64,000 nt of DNA from an uncultured Burkholderiaceae bacterium (GCA_937871985.1 CALMPB010000012.1:1-64000); one strand, 5' to 3'. Positions 37,014 through 47,263 are shown, numbered from the stretch's first letter. The notes: generated from the letters alone by a model not told the origin. Translations and numbers: made by a program.

Positions 37014-37547
37014 ATGAGTCACATTCTTGAAAGTCTGATGTATCAGGTGGGGCAGATCTTCCTGATTCCCACGCTGGTGGCCATTTCGGTGCTGTTCCTG
37101 TATGCCTTGTATGCGCTGGGCGCCTTTGCGGTGGCTTATTCCCAGCGCCGCGGCCAGGCCATCGACGACACGTCGCATCGCCGGCGCAGCTTCGAGCTGC
37201 TGCGCTGGGCCCATGCCAATCCGGATGCCTCGCAGGACGATCTGGACGTGGCCGCGCACAAGCTGCTGGAAGTGCCGCGCATCGTCACCCGGGTGACACC
37301 CATGCTGGGCCTGGTCGCCACCATGATCCCCATGGGGCCGGCGTTGAAGGGCCTGTCGGACGGCAATCTGGCTTCGGTGTCGGAAAACCTGGCCATTGCC
37401 TTTTCGGCGGTGATCCTGGCGCTCATCGCCGCCGCCATTACCTACTGGATCGTTTCCGTGAAGCGCCGCTGGCTGGCCGAGGAACTGGCCTGGCTGCAGG
37501 CGCCGGCCGGCTTCGGCGCGCGGGCGGCCGGGAGAAAGACAGCATGA
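37014..37547 (+). CDS. MotA/TolQ/ExbB proton-channel family protein
   Basis: A 177-residue membrane protein with three hydrophobic segments: IFLIPTLVAISVLFLYALYALG (part), the VTRVTPMLGLVATMIPMGPA helix, and ENLAIAFSAVILALIAAAITYWIV (part). The Thr/Pro-bearing second helix and the third helix correspond to the proton-conducting pair of ExbB/TolQ. AAGGAAG precedes the ATG. Its stop overlaps the DUF2149 gene by ATGA. It probably uses proton motive force to drive the CobN-like protein or an outer-membrane step. Confidence 0.9.
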   Translation: MSHILESLMYQVGQIFLIPTLVAISVLFLYALYALGAFAVAYSQRRGQAIDDTSHRRRSFELLRWAHANPDASQDDLDVAAHKLLEVPRIVTRVTPMLGLVATMIPMGPALKGLSDGNLASVSENLAIAFSAVILALIAAAITYWIVSVKRRWLAEELAWLQAPAGFGARAAGRKTA

Positions 37548-37867
37548 AGTTCCTGGAGGAAACGGAGTCCGACGACCCCATCCTGTCGGTCGTGAACCTG
37601 ATCGACATCTTCCTGGTGATCATTGCGGCGCTGCTGATCACGATCGCCCAGAACCCCTTGCTGGATCCCTTCACGAAGAAAGACGTGACCATCATCACGG
37701 ATCCGGGCAAGGAAACGATGGAAATGATCGTCAAGAAGGGCGAGAAGATCGAGCGCTACAAAGCCAACGGGCAGACCGGGCAGGGCGAGGGCTCCAAGGC
37801 CGGCGTGGCCTACCGCATGAAGGACGGCACCGTCGTGTACGTTCCGGAGCCCGGCGCGGCCCAGTGA
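37544..37867 (+). CDS. DUF2149 protein, ExbD-like partner
   Basis: A 107-residue protein with one N-terminal membrane helix, SVVNLIDIFLVIIAALLITI (part), preceded by a short acidic stretch (EETESDDPIL) and followed by a soluble periplasmic domain. The Asp in the helix (NLIDIF) is in the place of the conserved proton-carrying Asp of ExbD/TolR. It overlaps the ExbB-like gene, and the two families occur together beside CobN-like genes. It most likely forms the energising complex with its neighbour. Confidence 0.88.
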   Translation: MKFLEETESDDPILSVVNLIDIFLVIIAALLITIAQNPLLDPFTKKDVTIITDPGKETMEMIVKKGEKIERYKANGQTGQGEGSKAGVAYRMKDGTVVYVPEPGAAQ

Positions 37868-37892
37868 CCCAGGCGTTGCTCCGCGCCAGGCC

Positions 37893-38843
37893 CTAGGCCG
37901 AGAGCTGGCTGAGAAGCGCGTCGCGCGTATTGCGGATCTGTTCCTTGACGCTTTCGTGGGCCTTGGTCGTCTTGCGGTCGGCCATCCAGGTAAGCCCGAC
38001 ATGGATGCAGGTGTCGGGCAGGCCCAGCGGCAGCATCGCCAGCAGGCCCATGCGCTGAAAATGCTCGGCCAGCACGCGTGACAGGAAGGCCACGGCGTCG
38101 GTGAACTGCAGGACGCCCACATTCGTGAAGGTCGACAGCGATTCCAGGTGCTGGTGCGGAATATCGACGGCGTGCCGGGCCAGGAAGTCGTCGATGGATG
38201 CGCGGGTGGAGGCATCCTGGGTGGGCAGGATCATGGAGCAGCCCGACAGCGCGTCCCACTGCAGATTGTCGATTTTCGTCAGGGGGTGGTCCTTGCGCGC
38301 GACCACCACGATGGGATCTTCATACAGAAGCTCGGTCTTGAATTCGGCGCCCAGGGGCCGCAGGGGCAGGTTGCCGAGCACGAAGTCGATGTCGCCGGCC
38401 CGCAGCATGGGCACCAGGGCGTCCATGGTGCCTTCGCGGATCGACAGGGTGATGTCGGCATTGCTCTTGTTCAGGTCGGTGACGAAGCGCGGCACCAGCA
38501 CCCCCGCCGCCGCGGGCAGCACGCCCATGGAGATGCGGGCGATGCGTCCTTCGGCAATATCCAGCAGTTCTTCCTCGATGCTGACCATGCGCCGCAGGAT
38601 GTCGCGCGCGTGCCGAACCAGGCACTCGCCGTACTCGGACGGTTCCATGCCGCGTGTTGTTCTGGTGAATAGGGGAAACCCTAGGTTTGCCTCCAGCGAG
38701 GCCAGGGCCTTGGAGATGGCCGGCTGGCTGACGTTGAGGTAGCCGGCGGCGCGTCCGATGCTGCGAAAGTTGTCCAGGGCCACCAATAGCTGGAGATGGC
38801 TGAACTTGAGGTTGGAACGGATGTACCAATTTAGCTTGGCCAT
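37893..38843 (-). CDS. LysR family transcriptional regulator
   Basis: A 316-residue LysR regulator. The N-terminal helix-turn-helix is LVALDNFRSIGRAAGYLNVSQPAISKALASLE (given in part), followed by FTRTTRGMEPSEYG and the effector domain (RISMGVLPAAAGVLVPRF, IDFVLGNLPLRPLG). It is closest in pattern to GbpR/CbbR-like activators. It is divergent from a TorT-like/ribose-type ABC operon with 172 bases between, where an LTTR-type palindrome lies; the same palindrome precedes the hydroxylase operon at 42836. It probably activates both in response to an aromatic substrate. Confidence 0.92.
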   Translation of the reverse strand: MAKLNWYIRSNLKFSHLQLLVALDNFRSIGRAAGYLNVSQPAISKALASLEANLGFPLFTRTTRGMEPSEYGECLVRHARDILRRMVSIEEELLDIAEGRIARISMGVLPAAAGVLVPRFVTDLNKSNADITLSIREGTMDALVPMLRAGDIDFVLGNLPLRPLGAEFKTELLYEDPIVVVARKDHPLTKIDNLQWDALSGCSMILPTQDASTRASIDDFLARHAVDIPHQHLESLSTFTNVGVLQFTDAVAFLSRVLAEHFQRMGLLAMLPLGLPDTCIHVGLTWMADRKTTKAHESVKEQIRNTRDALLSQLSA

Positions 38844-38865
38844 GAGGTGCTGCGCCGAGTCTTAT

Positions 38866-38881
38866 ATAACCTTATGGTAAT
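38866..38881. promoter_or_regulatory. LysR-type palindrome before the TorT-like transporter operon
   Basis: ATAACC-TTAT-GGTAAT, an imperfect palindrome containing a T-N11-A core (T at 38867, A at 38879). Its reverse complement, ATTACC-N4-GGTTAT, is identical in all 12 arm bases to the site at 42667-42682. It lies in the gap between the LysR gene and the operon, close to the LysR start. Confidence 0.68.
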
Positions 38882-39015
38882 AAATCCCACGTCAGAATTC
38901 AATAGACCTAACCTTTTCCTCGTCAGAAACTACGCCATCGCAATTGCGATTGCATAACGGCTCGTCGCGGGATTTCTGGTTTCCGCAAGCCGGCCGATAA
39001 ACAAGGAGACGGGAA

Positions 39016-40083
39016 GTGAAAAAATTGATGATGGGTTTTCAGGCAGCGGGAGCGGCGGCGCTTCTGATGGGCTCGGTCGCGGCGCACGCGGCCTGGTATC
39101 CGCTCGATGTCGAGATGATGAACCCCGACGGCAGCCGCACGCCGGCCAAGTACGAGGCCCTGCCCAAGGCCGAGAAGCCCTGGAATGTCTGCGTGTCGTT
39201 CCCGCATATGAAGGATTCGTTCTGGCTGGCCGCCGACTACGGCGTCGTCGAGGAGGCCAAGCGCCTGGGCGTGAATCTGCAGGTCATGGATGCGGGCGGC
39301 TATACCGAACTCAACAACCAGATTTCGCAGATCGAAAATTGCGTGGCCGGCGGGGCCAAGGCCGTGGTCATCGGCTCGATCTCGCAGGATGGGCTGAACA
39401 ATCTCGTGGCCGATCTCAAGAAAAAAGGCGTGTATGTGGTGGACGCCTATAACGGCATCGCCTCGAAGGACGTCGACGCGCATGTGTTGACCATTCCCAG
39501 CGACGAAGGCTTCCGCGCCGGCCAGTATCTGGCCAAGAAGCATCCCGCGGGCAGTCCCAAGGTCAAGGTCGCCTGGCTGCCGGGCCCGGCGGGCGCGGGC
39601 TGGGTAGAGCTGTTCAACCAGGGCTTCCTCAAGGGCATCCAGGGCAGCGCCGTGGAAATCGTGGAGACCAAGTACGGCGACACGGGTAAAGAAGTGCAGG
39701 CGCGCCTGGTGGAAGATTTGCTGCAGACCCACAAGGATCTCGATTACGTCGTGGGCACGGCGGTCACCGCCGAAGCCGCCGTGCCGGTATTGCGCGGACG
39801 GGGCCTGGCCGGCAAGGTGAAGGTGGTTTCCGTTTACACGACGCCGGGCGTGTACGAGGGTGTCAAGGCGGGCCGGATCGAAGCGGCGGGCATGGCGCCC
39901 GTGGTGCTGGTGGGACGCATTGCCGTCGACCAGGCTGTCCGCCTGATCGAGAACAAAGACGTGCTGCGCAACGTCGGCCCGCTGGGACACGTGTACCAGA
40001 AGGCCGAAGCCAAGGATCTGCCGATCAATACCGTGCTGGCGCCCAATGGCTTCAAGCCCGTCTTCAAGGTCACGGCAAAATGA
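39016..40083 (+). CDS. TorT-like periplasmic substrate-binding protein
   Basis: A 355-residue periplasmic protein with a Sec signal (MKKLMMGFQAAGAAALLMGSVAAHA) and the periplasmic-binding fold of the ribose type I class, close to TorT of the trimethylamine-N-oxide sensor system: VCVSFPHMKDSFWLAADYG, INNQISQIENCVAGGAKAVVIG (part) and IPSDEGFRAGQYLAKKHP. GTG 39016 is the start, with AAGGAG eight bases upstream. No TorS/TorR sensor genes are near; instead a ribose-type ATPase and permease follow. So it works as the ligand receptor of an importer, not a TMAO sensor. Confidence 0.85.
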   Translation: MKKLMMGFQAAGAAALLMGSVAAHAAWYPLDVEMMNPDGSRTPAKYEALPKAEKPWNVCVSFPHMKDSFWLAADYGVVEEAKRLGVNLQVMDAGGYTELNNQISQIENCVAGGAKAVVIGSISQDGLNNLVADLKKKGVYVVDAYNGIASKDVDAHVLTIPSDEGFRAGQYLAKKHPAGSPKVKVAWLPGPAGAGWVELFNQGFLKGIQGSAVEIVETKYGDTGKEVQARLVEDLLQTHKDLDYVVGTAVTAEAAVPVLRGRGLAGKVKVVSVYTTPGVYEGVKAGRIEAAGMAPVVLVGRIAVDQAVRLIENKDVLRNVGPLGHVYQKAEAKDLPINTVLAPNGFKPVFKVTAK

Positions 40084-41606
40084 GCCAGGCGGCTGTTGCC
40101 GCCCCGGACGCGCTTGCGTCGGGCGGCGTGCCGGTGCTCAAGGCTTGCGGCCTGGGCAAGCGCTATGGCGCCCACCAGGCCTTGCAAGGCGTGGGCCTGG
40201 ACTTGATGCCGGGCGAGGTGCATGTGCTGTTTGGCGAGAACGGGGCGGGCAAGTCCACGCTGATTTCGATGATGGCCGGGGCCAACCAGCCCAGTGACGG
40301 CCACCTCGAAGTCATGGGCGAGCGCGTTGAGCTGGCAACGGTCGCGCGAGCCCGGGCCTTGGGCATCCGCGCGGTGTTTCAGGAGTTTTCCCTGATTCCC
40401 CATCTCAGCGTCGCCGACAATATCGCCTTGGGCGAAGAGTCGGTCGGCGGCCTGGGGTTCCTGGCGAAGTCGGTCATGCGGGCCAAGGCGGCCAGGCTCA
40501 TTGCCGACCTGGGATTCGAACTGGACGCCGATGCCCTGGTATCCCAGTTGTCGCGGGGCAAGCAGCAGATGGTGGAAATCTGCAAGGCCGTGGGGCAGGC
40601 GCCGCGCCTGCTCATCCTGGACGAGCCCACCGCATCGTTGACCGAGCACGACACGCAGGCGCTCTTCGCCCTGGTGCGCCGCTTGAAGGCGGCAGGCACC
40701 TCGATTGTGTATATCACCCATCGCATGCACGAAATACCGGAAATCGGCGATACGGTGACCGTGTTGCGCGACGGCCGCCAGGTGGCGACCGTGCCCGCCG
40801 ATACCGAGGCCGACGCGCTGATCGAGTTGATGACGGGGCGCACCGCTTCGGATATCTATCCCGAATGCGTGAGGCGACCGGGCAGTATCCGCCTGGAACT
40901 GAAGCACGTGTCCAGCGTTTGCGGGAGGGTAAAGGATGCCAGCCTCGAGGTTCGGGCCGGTGAAATCGTGGGGGTGGCCGGTCTGGTCGGCTGCGGTAAA
41001 AGCGAACTGGGCCAGGCCATATTCGGCGCTGTTGGAACCGCTTCCGGCGAAGTTCATCTGGACGGCCGCAAAGTCGTTTTCCGTCATCCCGCCGATGCCA
41101 TTCGGGCCGGACTCTGGTATTCGCCGGCGGATCGCAAGCACGACGGCCTGGCCATGATGCGTTCGGCGTTCGACAACATCGGCCTGTCGTCGCTGATGTT
41201 CGGCCGCAATCGCGGCTTTTTTCGCAAGCCGGGTCAGGAAGGCAAGCTGGTTTCCGAGTTGTCCAGGCAGGTCGAGTTTCCATTTTCCCGGGCGCATGAG
41301 CCCGTGTCCAATTTTTCGGGCGGCAATCAGCAGAAAACCTTGCTGGCCAAAGGCCTGGCGCAAGACATCGATGTCTATGTCTTCGACGAGCCCACGGTGG
41401 GCGTGGACGTCGGCGCGCGCCAGGCCATTTATAAATATTTCGGCGAGCTGAGCGCCAGGGGCGCCGCGATCCTGCTGATTTCATCGGACCTGCCGGAGCT
41501 GCTCGGGATGTCGCACCGTCTGCTGGTCATGCGCGACGGATGCACGGTTGCCGGGTTTGGGCGTGACGAGTTCGACGAACACGCCATCCTCGAGCAGTTT
41601 TTTTGA
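40080..41606 (+). CDS. Ribose-type ABC transporter ATP-binding protein
   Basis: A 508-residue tandem ATPase of the RbsA/MglA family. First domain: Walker A GENGAGKST, signature LSRGKQQMVEICKA, Walker B LLILDEPTAS. Second domain: GLVGCGKSELGQ, NFSGGNQQKTLLAKGLA and VYVFDEPTVGVDVG; all essential residues are kept in both. The ATG overlaps the TorT-like stop by ATGA. It powers uptake with the permease that begins one base after its stop. The carbohydrate-type name describes the family; in this operon an aromatic or N-oxide-like ligand is more plausible. Confidence 0.93.
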   Translation: MSQAAVAAPDALASGGVPVLKACGLGKRYGAHQALQGVGLDLMPGEVHVLFGENGAGKSTLISMMAGANQPSDGHLEVMGERVELATVARARALGIRAVFQEFSLIPHLSVADNIALGEESVGGLGFLAKSVMRAKAARLIADLGFELDADALVSQLSRGKQQMVEICKAVGQAPRLLILDEPTASLTEHDTQALFALVRRLKAAGTSIVYITHRMHEIPEIGDTVTVLRDGRQVATVPADTEADALIELMTGRTASDIYPECVRRPGSIRLELKHVSSVCGRVKDASLEVRAGEIVGVAGLVGCGKSELGQAIFGAVGTASGEVHLDGRKVVFRHPADAIRAGLWYSPADRKHDGLAMMRSAFDNIGLSSLMFGRNRGFFRKPGQEGKLVSELSRQVEFPFSRAHEPVSNFSGGNQQKTLLAKGLAQDIDVYVFDEPTVGVDVGARQAIYKYFGELSARGAAILLISSDLPELLGMSHRLLVMRDGCTVAGFGRDEFDEHAILEQFF

Positions 41607-42632
41607 ATGAGCTTTCCCATGAATACTATGACAATAGCCAAAAGCGCCACGCCCGCTAATCCCAGCGCGAAGTCCGGAGTCCTGCCGTGGTTTCGCCAGC
41701 ACAGGTCGACAGCCGTCCTGCTGTTCCTGTTCATTGGTTCCCTGGTGATTTTTTCCATTTTCGCGCCCGGCTTCCTCAGCCTGGAAAACTTGACCAATGT
41801 GGGCCGCCAGTCGGTCTACCTGCTGATCGTGTCGCTGGCGCAGTTGATCGTGCTGATCTGCGGCGGCCTGGATCTGTCGGTAGGCATGATCGTCGCCCTG
41901 GCCTCGGTCGTGGGCGCCACGGTCATGGCTCAGGTTCTTGTGGCGATGCCCGATTCACCCACCTTGGCCATCGTCGCCGGCATGGCGGCCGGTCTGGCTG
42001 CGGGCGGCCTGGTTGGCCTGGTCAACGGCTGGGGAACCGCGGTGTTGCGCATTCCCGCTTTCATGATGACCCTGGGCTCGTCCTCGGTGGTGTTCGGCAT
42101 TACCTTGTTCATCAGCGGCGGTGTTCCCGTTTACGGGCTGCCGCCCGAGTTCGGCAATTCGTTCGGCTTCGGGCGGCTTTACGGCGTGCCGATTCCGGTG
42201 CTGGTTGCATTGCTGATGGTCGTGCTGGTTTACGTGCTGCTCGAATGGACGCGCTATGGACGCCATCTGTACGCGACAGGCGGTAATTTGCGCGCCGCTG
42301 AACTGTCGGGGGTGCGCACCCGGCGCGTCATCATTGCCGCCTTTGCCGTGGCCGGGGTTCTTGCGGCCCTGACCGGGCTGCTGCTGACGGCGAGGCTGGA
42401 CACCGGCGAGTCGAACATCGGTGCCAGCCTGCCGCTGGAGTCCATAGCGGCCTGCGTGATTGCCGGCGTTACGCTTTCCGGCGGCGTGGGGCGCACCCTG
42501 GCCGTGGTGGTGGGCACCTTGCTGATCGTGTTCGTGCAGAACGGCATGAACCTGATGCAGATAGGCGCCTACGCGCAAACCATGGTGATCGGCGCGATTC
42601 TGATTTTTGCAATGGCCTTGACGCGCCGCTAG
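41607..42632 (+). CDS. Ribose-type ABC transporter permease
   Basis: A 341-residue permease of the RbsC family with about ten hydrophobic segments: TAVLLFLFIGSLVIFSIFAPGF (part), LIVLICGGLDLSVGMIVALAS (part), GRHLYATGGNLRAAELSGVRTRR and LTGLLLTARLDTG. The GGLDLSVG and ATGGN-x3-A-LSG motifs are diagnostic. A second ATG at 41619 is possible. It is the last transporter gene; the hydroxylase operon starts 203 bases downstream behind its own control site. Confidence 0.92.
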   Translation: MSFPMNTMTIAKSATPANPSAKSGVLPWFRQHRSTAVLLFLFIGSLVIFSIFAPGFLSLENLTNVGRQSVYLLIVSLAQLIVLICGGLDLSVGMIVALASVVGATVMAQVLVAMPDSPTLAIVAGMAAGLAAGGLVGLVNGWGTAVLRIPAFMMTLGSSSVVFGITLFISGGVPVYGLPPEFGNSFGFGRLYGVPIPVLVALLMVVLVYVLLEWTRYGRHLYATGGNLRAAELSGVRTRRVIIAAFAVAGVLAALTGLLLTARLDTGESNIGASLPLESIAACVIAGVTLSGGVGRTLAVVVGTLLIVFVQNGMNLMQIGAYAQTMVIGAILIFAMALTRR

Positions 42633-42666
42633 CGCATCGAGCCTGAACCGGATGAGTGTGCTGGCC

Positions 42667-42702
42667 ATTACCGCTTGGTTATAAAAAGCCAGTGATTATT
42701 CA
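42667..42702 (+). promoter_or_regulatory. LysR-type palindrome and probable promoter of the hydroxylase operon
   Basis: ATTACC-GCTT-GGTTAT at 42667-42682 repeats the palindrome before the TorT-like operon and includes T-N11-A. It overlaps a possible -35 (TTGGTT, 42675-42680) spaced 16 bases from TATTCA (42697-42702). An activator site touching the -35 is usual for LysR proteins. The hydroxylase ATG is 134 bases downstream. Confidence 0.6.
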
Positions 42703-42835
42703 TTCGACACATAGGATGGCGGGTGTGAGAATGCAACTCGGTTTTTGAGTTTCATCGATCGCCGCATCATGGTATATGCGGGTTTGCGCAGGCGGCCCGT
42801 CCAGCTTTGAACATACAGGTTTTCAGGAGAAATTT

Positions 42836-44395
<1,560 letters not shown>

Positions 44396-44415
44396 ACCTG
44401 CCGGGAGGCCGAACC

Positions 44416-44961
44416 ATGACTGCATTGAATACTTCCACGTCCAGGGTGCAAGCCGGCATGTTCAACCCGCTGCCGGACGAGCCTCGGTTCACGCCGCGCC
44501 AGTTCCGGGATGCCATGGGCCAGTTCGCCACCGGAGTGGTCGTCATCTCGACGGAAATCGACGGCGACGCTCACGCCATGACAGCCAATGCCTTCATGTC
44601 CGGCTCGCTGGAGCCGCCGCTGGTGCTGGTGTCGGTGGCCTGCACGGCGCGCATGCACGAAAAAATCCAGCGGTCGGGTTTTTTCGGCATCAGCGTCCTG
44701 GCGCACGACCAACAGCACACCAGCAATCATTTCGCCGGCAAGCCCATGGCCGAAGGCTCGCCCGAGTTCGAGCGGCTGGGCCGGGCGCCGGTGATTCGCG
44801 GCGCGGTGCTGCAGTTGGGCGCGCATCTGCGGCATGCCTATCCCTGCGGCGACCACACGCTGTTCGTGGGCGAGGTCTGCGAGTTGCGGCTGCTTGAAGG
44901 CCGTGCCGCACCCTTGCTGTTCCATGGCGGCCGCTATGGGCGGCTGGCCCGCTTTGAATGA
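44416..44961 (+). CDS. Flavin reductase family protein
   Basis: A 181-residue HpaC-like NAD(P)H:flavin oxidoreductase that feeds FADH2 to the hydroxylase. Motifs: FRDAMGQFATGVVVIST, HAMTANAFMSGSLEPPLVLV, and GDHTLFVGEVCEL with the reductase His. GGGAGG stands eight bases before ATG 44416. No redox metal site is seen; FMN or FAD is bound non-covalently in this family. Confidence 0.93.
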   Translation: MTALNTSTSRVQAGMFNPLPDEPRFTPRQFRDAMGQFATGVVVISTEIDGDAHAMTANAFMSGSLEPPLVLVSVACTARMHEKIQRSGFFGISVLAHDQQHTSNHFAGKPMAEGSPEFERLGRAPVIRGAVLQLGAHLRHAYPCGDHTLFVGEVCELRLLEGRAAPLLFHGGRYGRLARFE

Positions 44962-45041
44962 CGCGGATGCGGTGCTGCGCGCGCCTTGGCGACGCGCGGC
45001 CGCCATCCGTCCTGTTTGATTTTCTTGCTTAGGTTCTACCC

Positions 45042-45974
45042 ATGGCTACAGCAATCGATATTGCCAAAGTAATCTACGAAGTGCCGGATCTGCCGCTCAT
45101 GGAGCGGACCCTTGCGGATTTCGGCCTGTTTCTCGTCGAGCGCGGCGACAAGGCCCTGTACATGCGCGGCACCGGGGCGCAGCATCACATCCACGAAACC
45201 CGTCTGGGCCCCAAGGCGCGTTTCGTCGGCGCGGCCATCGAAGTTTCTTCCCGCGACGACCTCGACGAGCTGGCGGCCCTGAGCGGGTCTTCGAAAGTCG
45301 AGCCCATTTCCGAGCCGGGCGGCGGCTGGCAGGTGCGCATGACGATGCCGGATGGCTTCGAGATCAATGCCGTATGGGGGAGGGCCAAGGCCAAGCCGCT
45401 GCCCGCCCGCGCCTCCCATGTGTTCAATGCCGGCGATGCCAAGCCGCGCGTCGGTGCATCCATCAGGGTCAGGCGCGAGCCCTGCCCGGTGATCCGGCTG
45501 GGCCACTTTGTGCTGCACGTGTCCAACCACGACGAGTCCGTGGCGTGGCTCAAGCAACGGTTCGGCTTGCTGCCTTCCGATTATTTCGCGCCTCCTGGCG
45601 AAAGCGGCCCGATATTCGGCACGTTCCTGCGCTGCAACCGGGGCAAGACGCCGGTGGATCATCACAGCCTGCTCATCCTGCAGTCGGACACCGTGACGGT
45701 GCATCACACCTCCTACGAAGTGCAGGACATGGACGCCATCATGGCCGGCCACGACTACTTGGTTTCCAGGAACTGGAAGCTGGACTGCGGCGTGGGCCGC
45801 CATCTTCTTGGCAGCCAGGTCTTCGACTACTGGAAGGACGCATTCGGCTTCCGCATCGAGCACTACACCGACGGCGACGTGGTCGATGCGGATCATCAGC
45901 CGACGATATTCAACGGCACGGCGGGCGAAACCACGCAGTGGGGCATGGAGCCCGAGGCCGATTTCTTTATGTAG
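45042..45974 (+). CDS. VOC family extradiol ring-cleavage dioxygenase-like protein
   Basis: A 310-residue two-domain vicinal-oxygen-chelate protein like type I extradiol dioxygenases. Candidate iron ligands are His155 (RLGHFVLHV), His221 or His222 (VHHTSYEV) and Glu273 (RIEHYTDGD), a spacing close to that of BphC (146, 210, 260). Such enzymes open catechol-like rings next to the hydroxyl pair. Placed after the hydroxylase and reductase, it most likely cleaves their product to a semialdehyde. RBS before the ATG is weak. Confidence 0.88.
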   Translation: MATAIDIAKVIYEVPDLPLMERTLADFGLFLVERGDKALYMRGTGAQHHIHETRLGPKARFVGAAIEVSSRDDLDELAALSGSSKVEPISEPGGGWQVRMTMPDGFEINAVWGRAKAKPLPARASHVFNAGDAKPRVGASIRVRREPCPVIRLGHFVLHVSNHDESVAWLKQRFGLLPSDYFAPPGESGPIFGTFLRCNRGKTPVDHHSLLILQSDTVTVHHTSYEVQDMDAIMAGHDYLVSRNWKLDCGVGRHLLGSQVFDYWKDAFGFRIEHYTDGDVVDADHQPTIFNGTAGETTQWGMEPEADFFM

Positions 45975-46041
45975 AGACCAAGCACGAGGCGGACGATTGC
46001 CGACAGTGCAAACGCCGCCGCGATCCCTCAAAAGGTGAATC

Positions 46042-46827
46042 ATGAATACCGAAGAAAAAACCAGCGCATCGGCGCCGGCGGGCGGCGCTGCGCCCGCGAT
46101 ACCGCAGCTGGACGAGGCGATCCGGCGAAAGCTGGCTCGCGTGGGCACGGCCAATGTGGCCAATGCCTTGCTCAAGCGCGGGTTCCGCAATGTGTACCTG
46201 CTGGGCGTGGCGCCGCTGTCGCCCGAGCAGCCGCAACTGGTGGGGCCGGCCTATACCTTGCGCTTCATGCCGGCGCGCGAGGATATCGACACCATGGCGA
46301 ACTATGGGCGCAACGACAATCTGCATCGGCGCGCGATCGAGGAATGCCCCGCCGGCGCCGTGCTGGTCATCGATGCCATGGGCATGGCAAGGTCGGCGGC
46401 CATGGGCGACCTGATGGCAGCCCGGCTGCGGGCGCGGGGCGTGAGCGGCGTGGTGACCGACGGCGGCTACCGCGATGCCCCGGCCATCCGTGCGATAGGC
46501 CTGCCTTGCTATCAGCAGCGCAGCGCGCCTCCCGCCACGCCCATCGCCATGCACCCCATCGAGTTGAACGGCCCGGTGGGCTGCGCCGGGGTGGCCGTCT
46601 ATCCGGGCGATGTCATCGTGGGCGACGGCGAGGGCGTGGTGGCGATACCGCGCGCGCTGGCCGGGGAAATCGCCGACGAGGCATTCGATGCGGTCGAGTA
46701 CGAAGAGTTCGCCGCCGCGCATATCGCGCGGGGCCGGTCTTTGTTCGGCCTGTTTCCCGCCACGCCGGAAAGCCGGCGGGAATACGACAAATGGGTGGCC
46801 GACGGTCGCCCCTCCTTGGAGACATGA
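46042..46827 (+). CDS. RraA family aldolase/decarboxylase-like protein
   Basis: A 261-residue protein of the RraA/4-hydroxy-4-methyl-2-oxoglutarate aldolase family: VGTANVANALLKRGFRNVYL (20-residue region), GAVLVIDAMGMARSAAMGD, GVSGVVTDGGYRDAPAIR and the GDVIVGDGEGVVAIP motif. Gly-Gly-x-Arg-Asp supplies the metal and substrate residues. In meta-cleavage pathways such proteins act as 4-carboxy-4-hydroxy-2-oxoadipate aldolases, giving pyruvate and oxaloacetate. This length is some 40 residues above RraA itself. AAAAGG precedes the ATG; it ends four bases inside the cupin start region. Confidence 0.88.
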   Translation: MNTEEKTSASAPAGGAAPAIPQLDEAIRRKLARVGTANVANALLKRGFRNVYLLGVAPLSPEQPQLVGPAYTLRFMPAREDIDTMANYGRNDNLHRRAIEECPAGAVLVIDAMGMARSAAMGDLMAARLRARGVSGVVTDGGYRDAPAIRAIGLPCYQQRSAPPATPIAMHPIELNGPVGCAGVAVYPGDVIVGDGEGVVAIPRALAGEIADEAFDAVEYEEFAAAHIARGRSLFGLFPATPESRREYDKWVADGRPSLET

Positions 46828-46829
46828 GC

Positions 46830-47261
46830 ATGAATTTCGACGCCAACACGATGAAGTCGCTGGAAGTCCTGATCAATCGCGACCAGCTCGATCCGGATAA
46901 ATGGATCGACTTTCCCGATTATGGATTCCGCCAGTACGTCCTTTGGAAGAACGAGGAAACCGGAGCCAGCATCGCCTTGCTCGACTATGAAAAGGGCGGG
47001 CGCATTCCGGTCAAGCATACGCATGCCTCCAACCAGTTCATGTATTGCCTGGAAGGCGACTACGAGTACACCGACGTCGGCTTGCGCCTGCGCCCCGGCT
47101 CGTTCTACATGAATCCCAAGGGCAATGCCCACGGCCCCACGGTTGCGCACGAGCGCAGCGTTTTGATTGAAATCTACGATGGCCCCCACTATGCGGAAAA
47201 GCCGGTGTTCCACACCGATGAAACCATAGGCGGGTTCCTGCAAAAAAACAGCGAGCAATAG
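46830..47261 (+). CDS. Cupin-domain protein
   Basis: A 143-residue single-cupin protein: GGRIPVKHTHASNQFMYCLEGDYEY (given in part) shows the His-x-His-x5-Glu-like metal motif, and GSFYMNPKGNAHGP the second motif. ATG 46830 is chosen over 46824 because GGAG is then eight bases upstream. Its place between RraA and the dehydrogenase suggests isomerase, hydrolase or dioxygenase action on a ring-cleavage product, or a substrate-sensing part. Function unassigned. Confidence 0.87.
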   Translation: MNFDANTMKSLEVLINRDQLDPDKWIDFPDYGFRQYVLWKNEETGASIALLDYEKGGRIPVKHTHASNQFMYCLEGDYEYTDVGLRLRPGSFYMNPKGNAHGPTVAHERSVLIEIYDGPHYAEKPVFHTDETIGGFLQKNSEQ

Positions 47262-47263
47262 TC

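Noticed and set aside
39016..40083. TMAO-sensing TorT of a TorTSR system
   Set aside because: No TorS, TorR or TMAO reductase genes are near; the gene is coupled to an ABC ATPase and permease.
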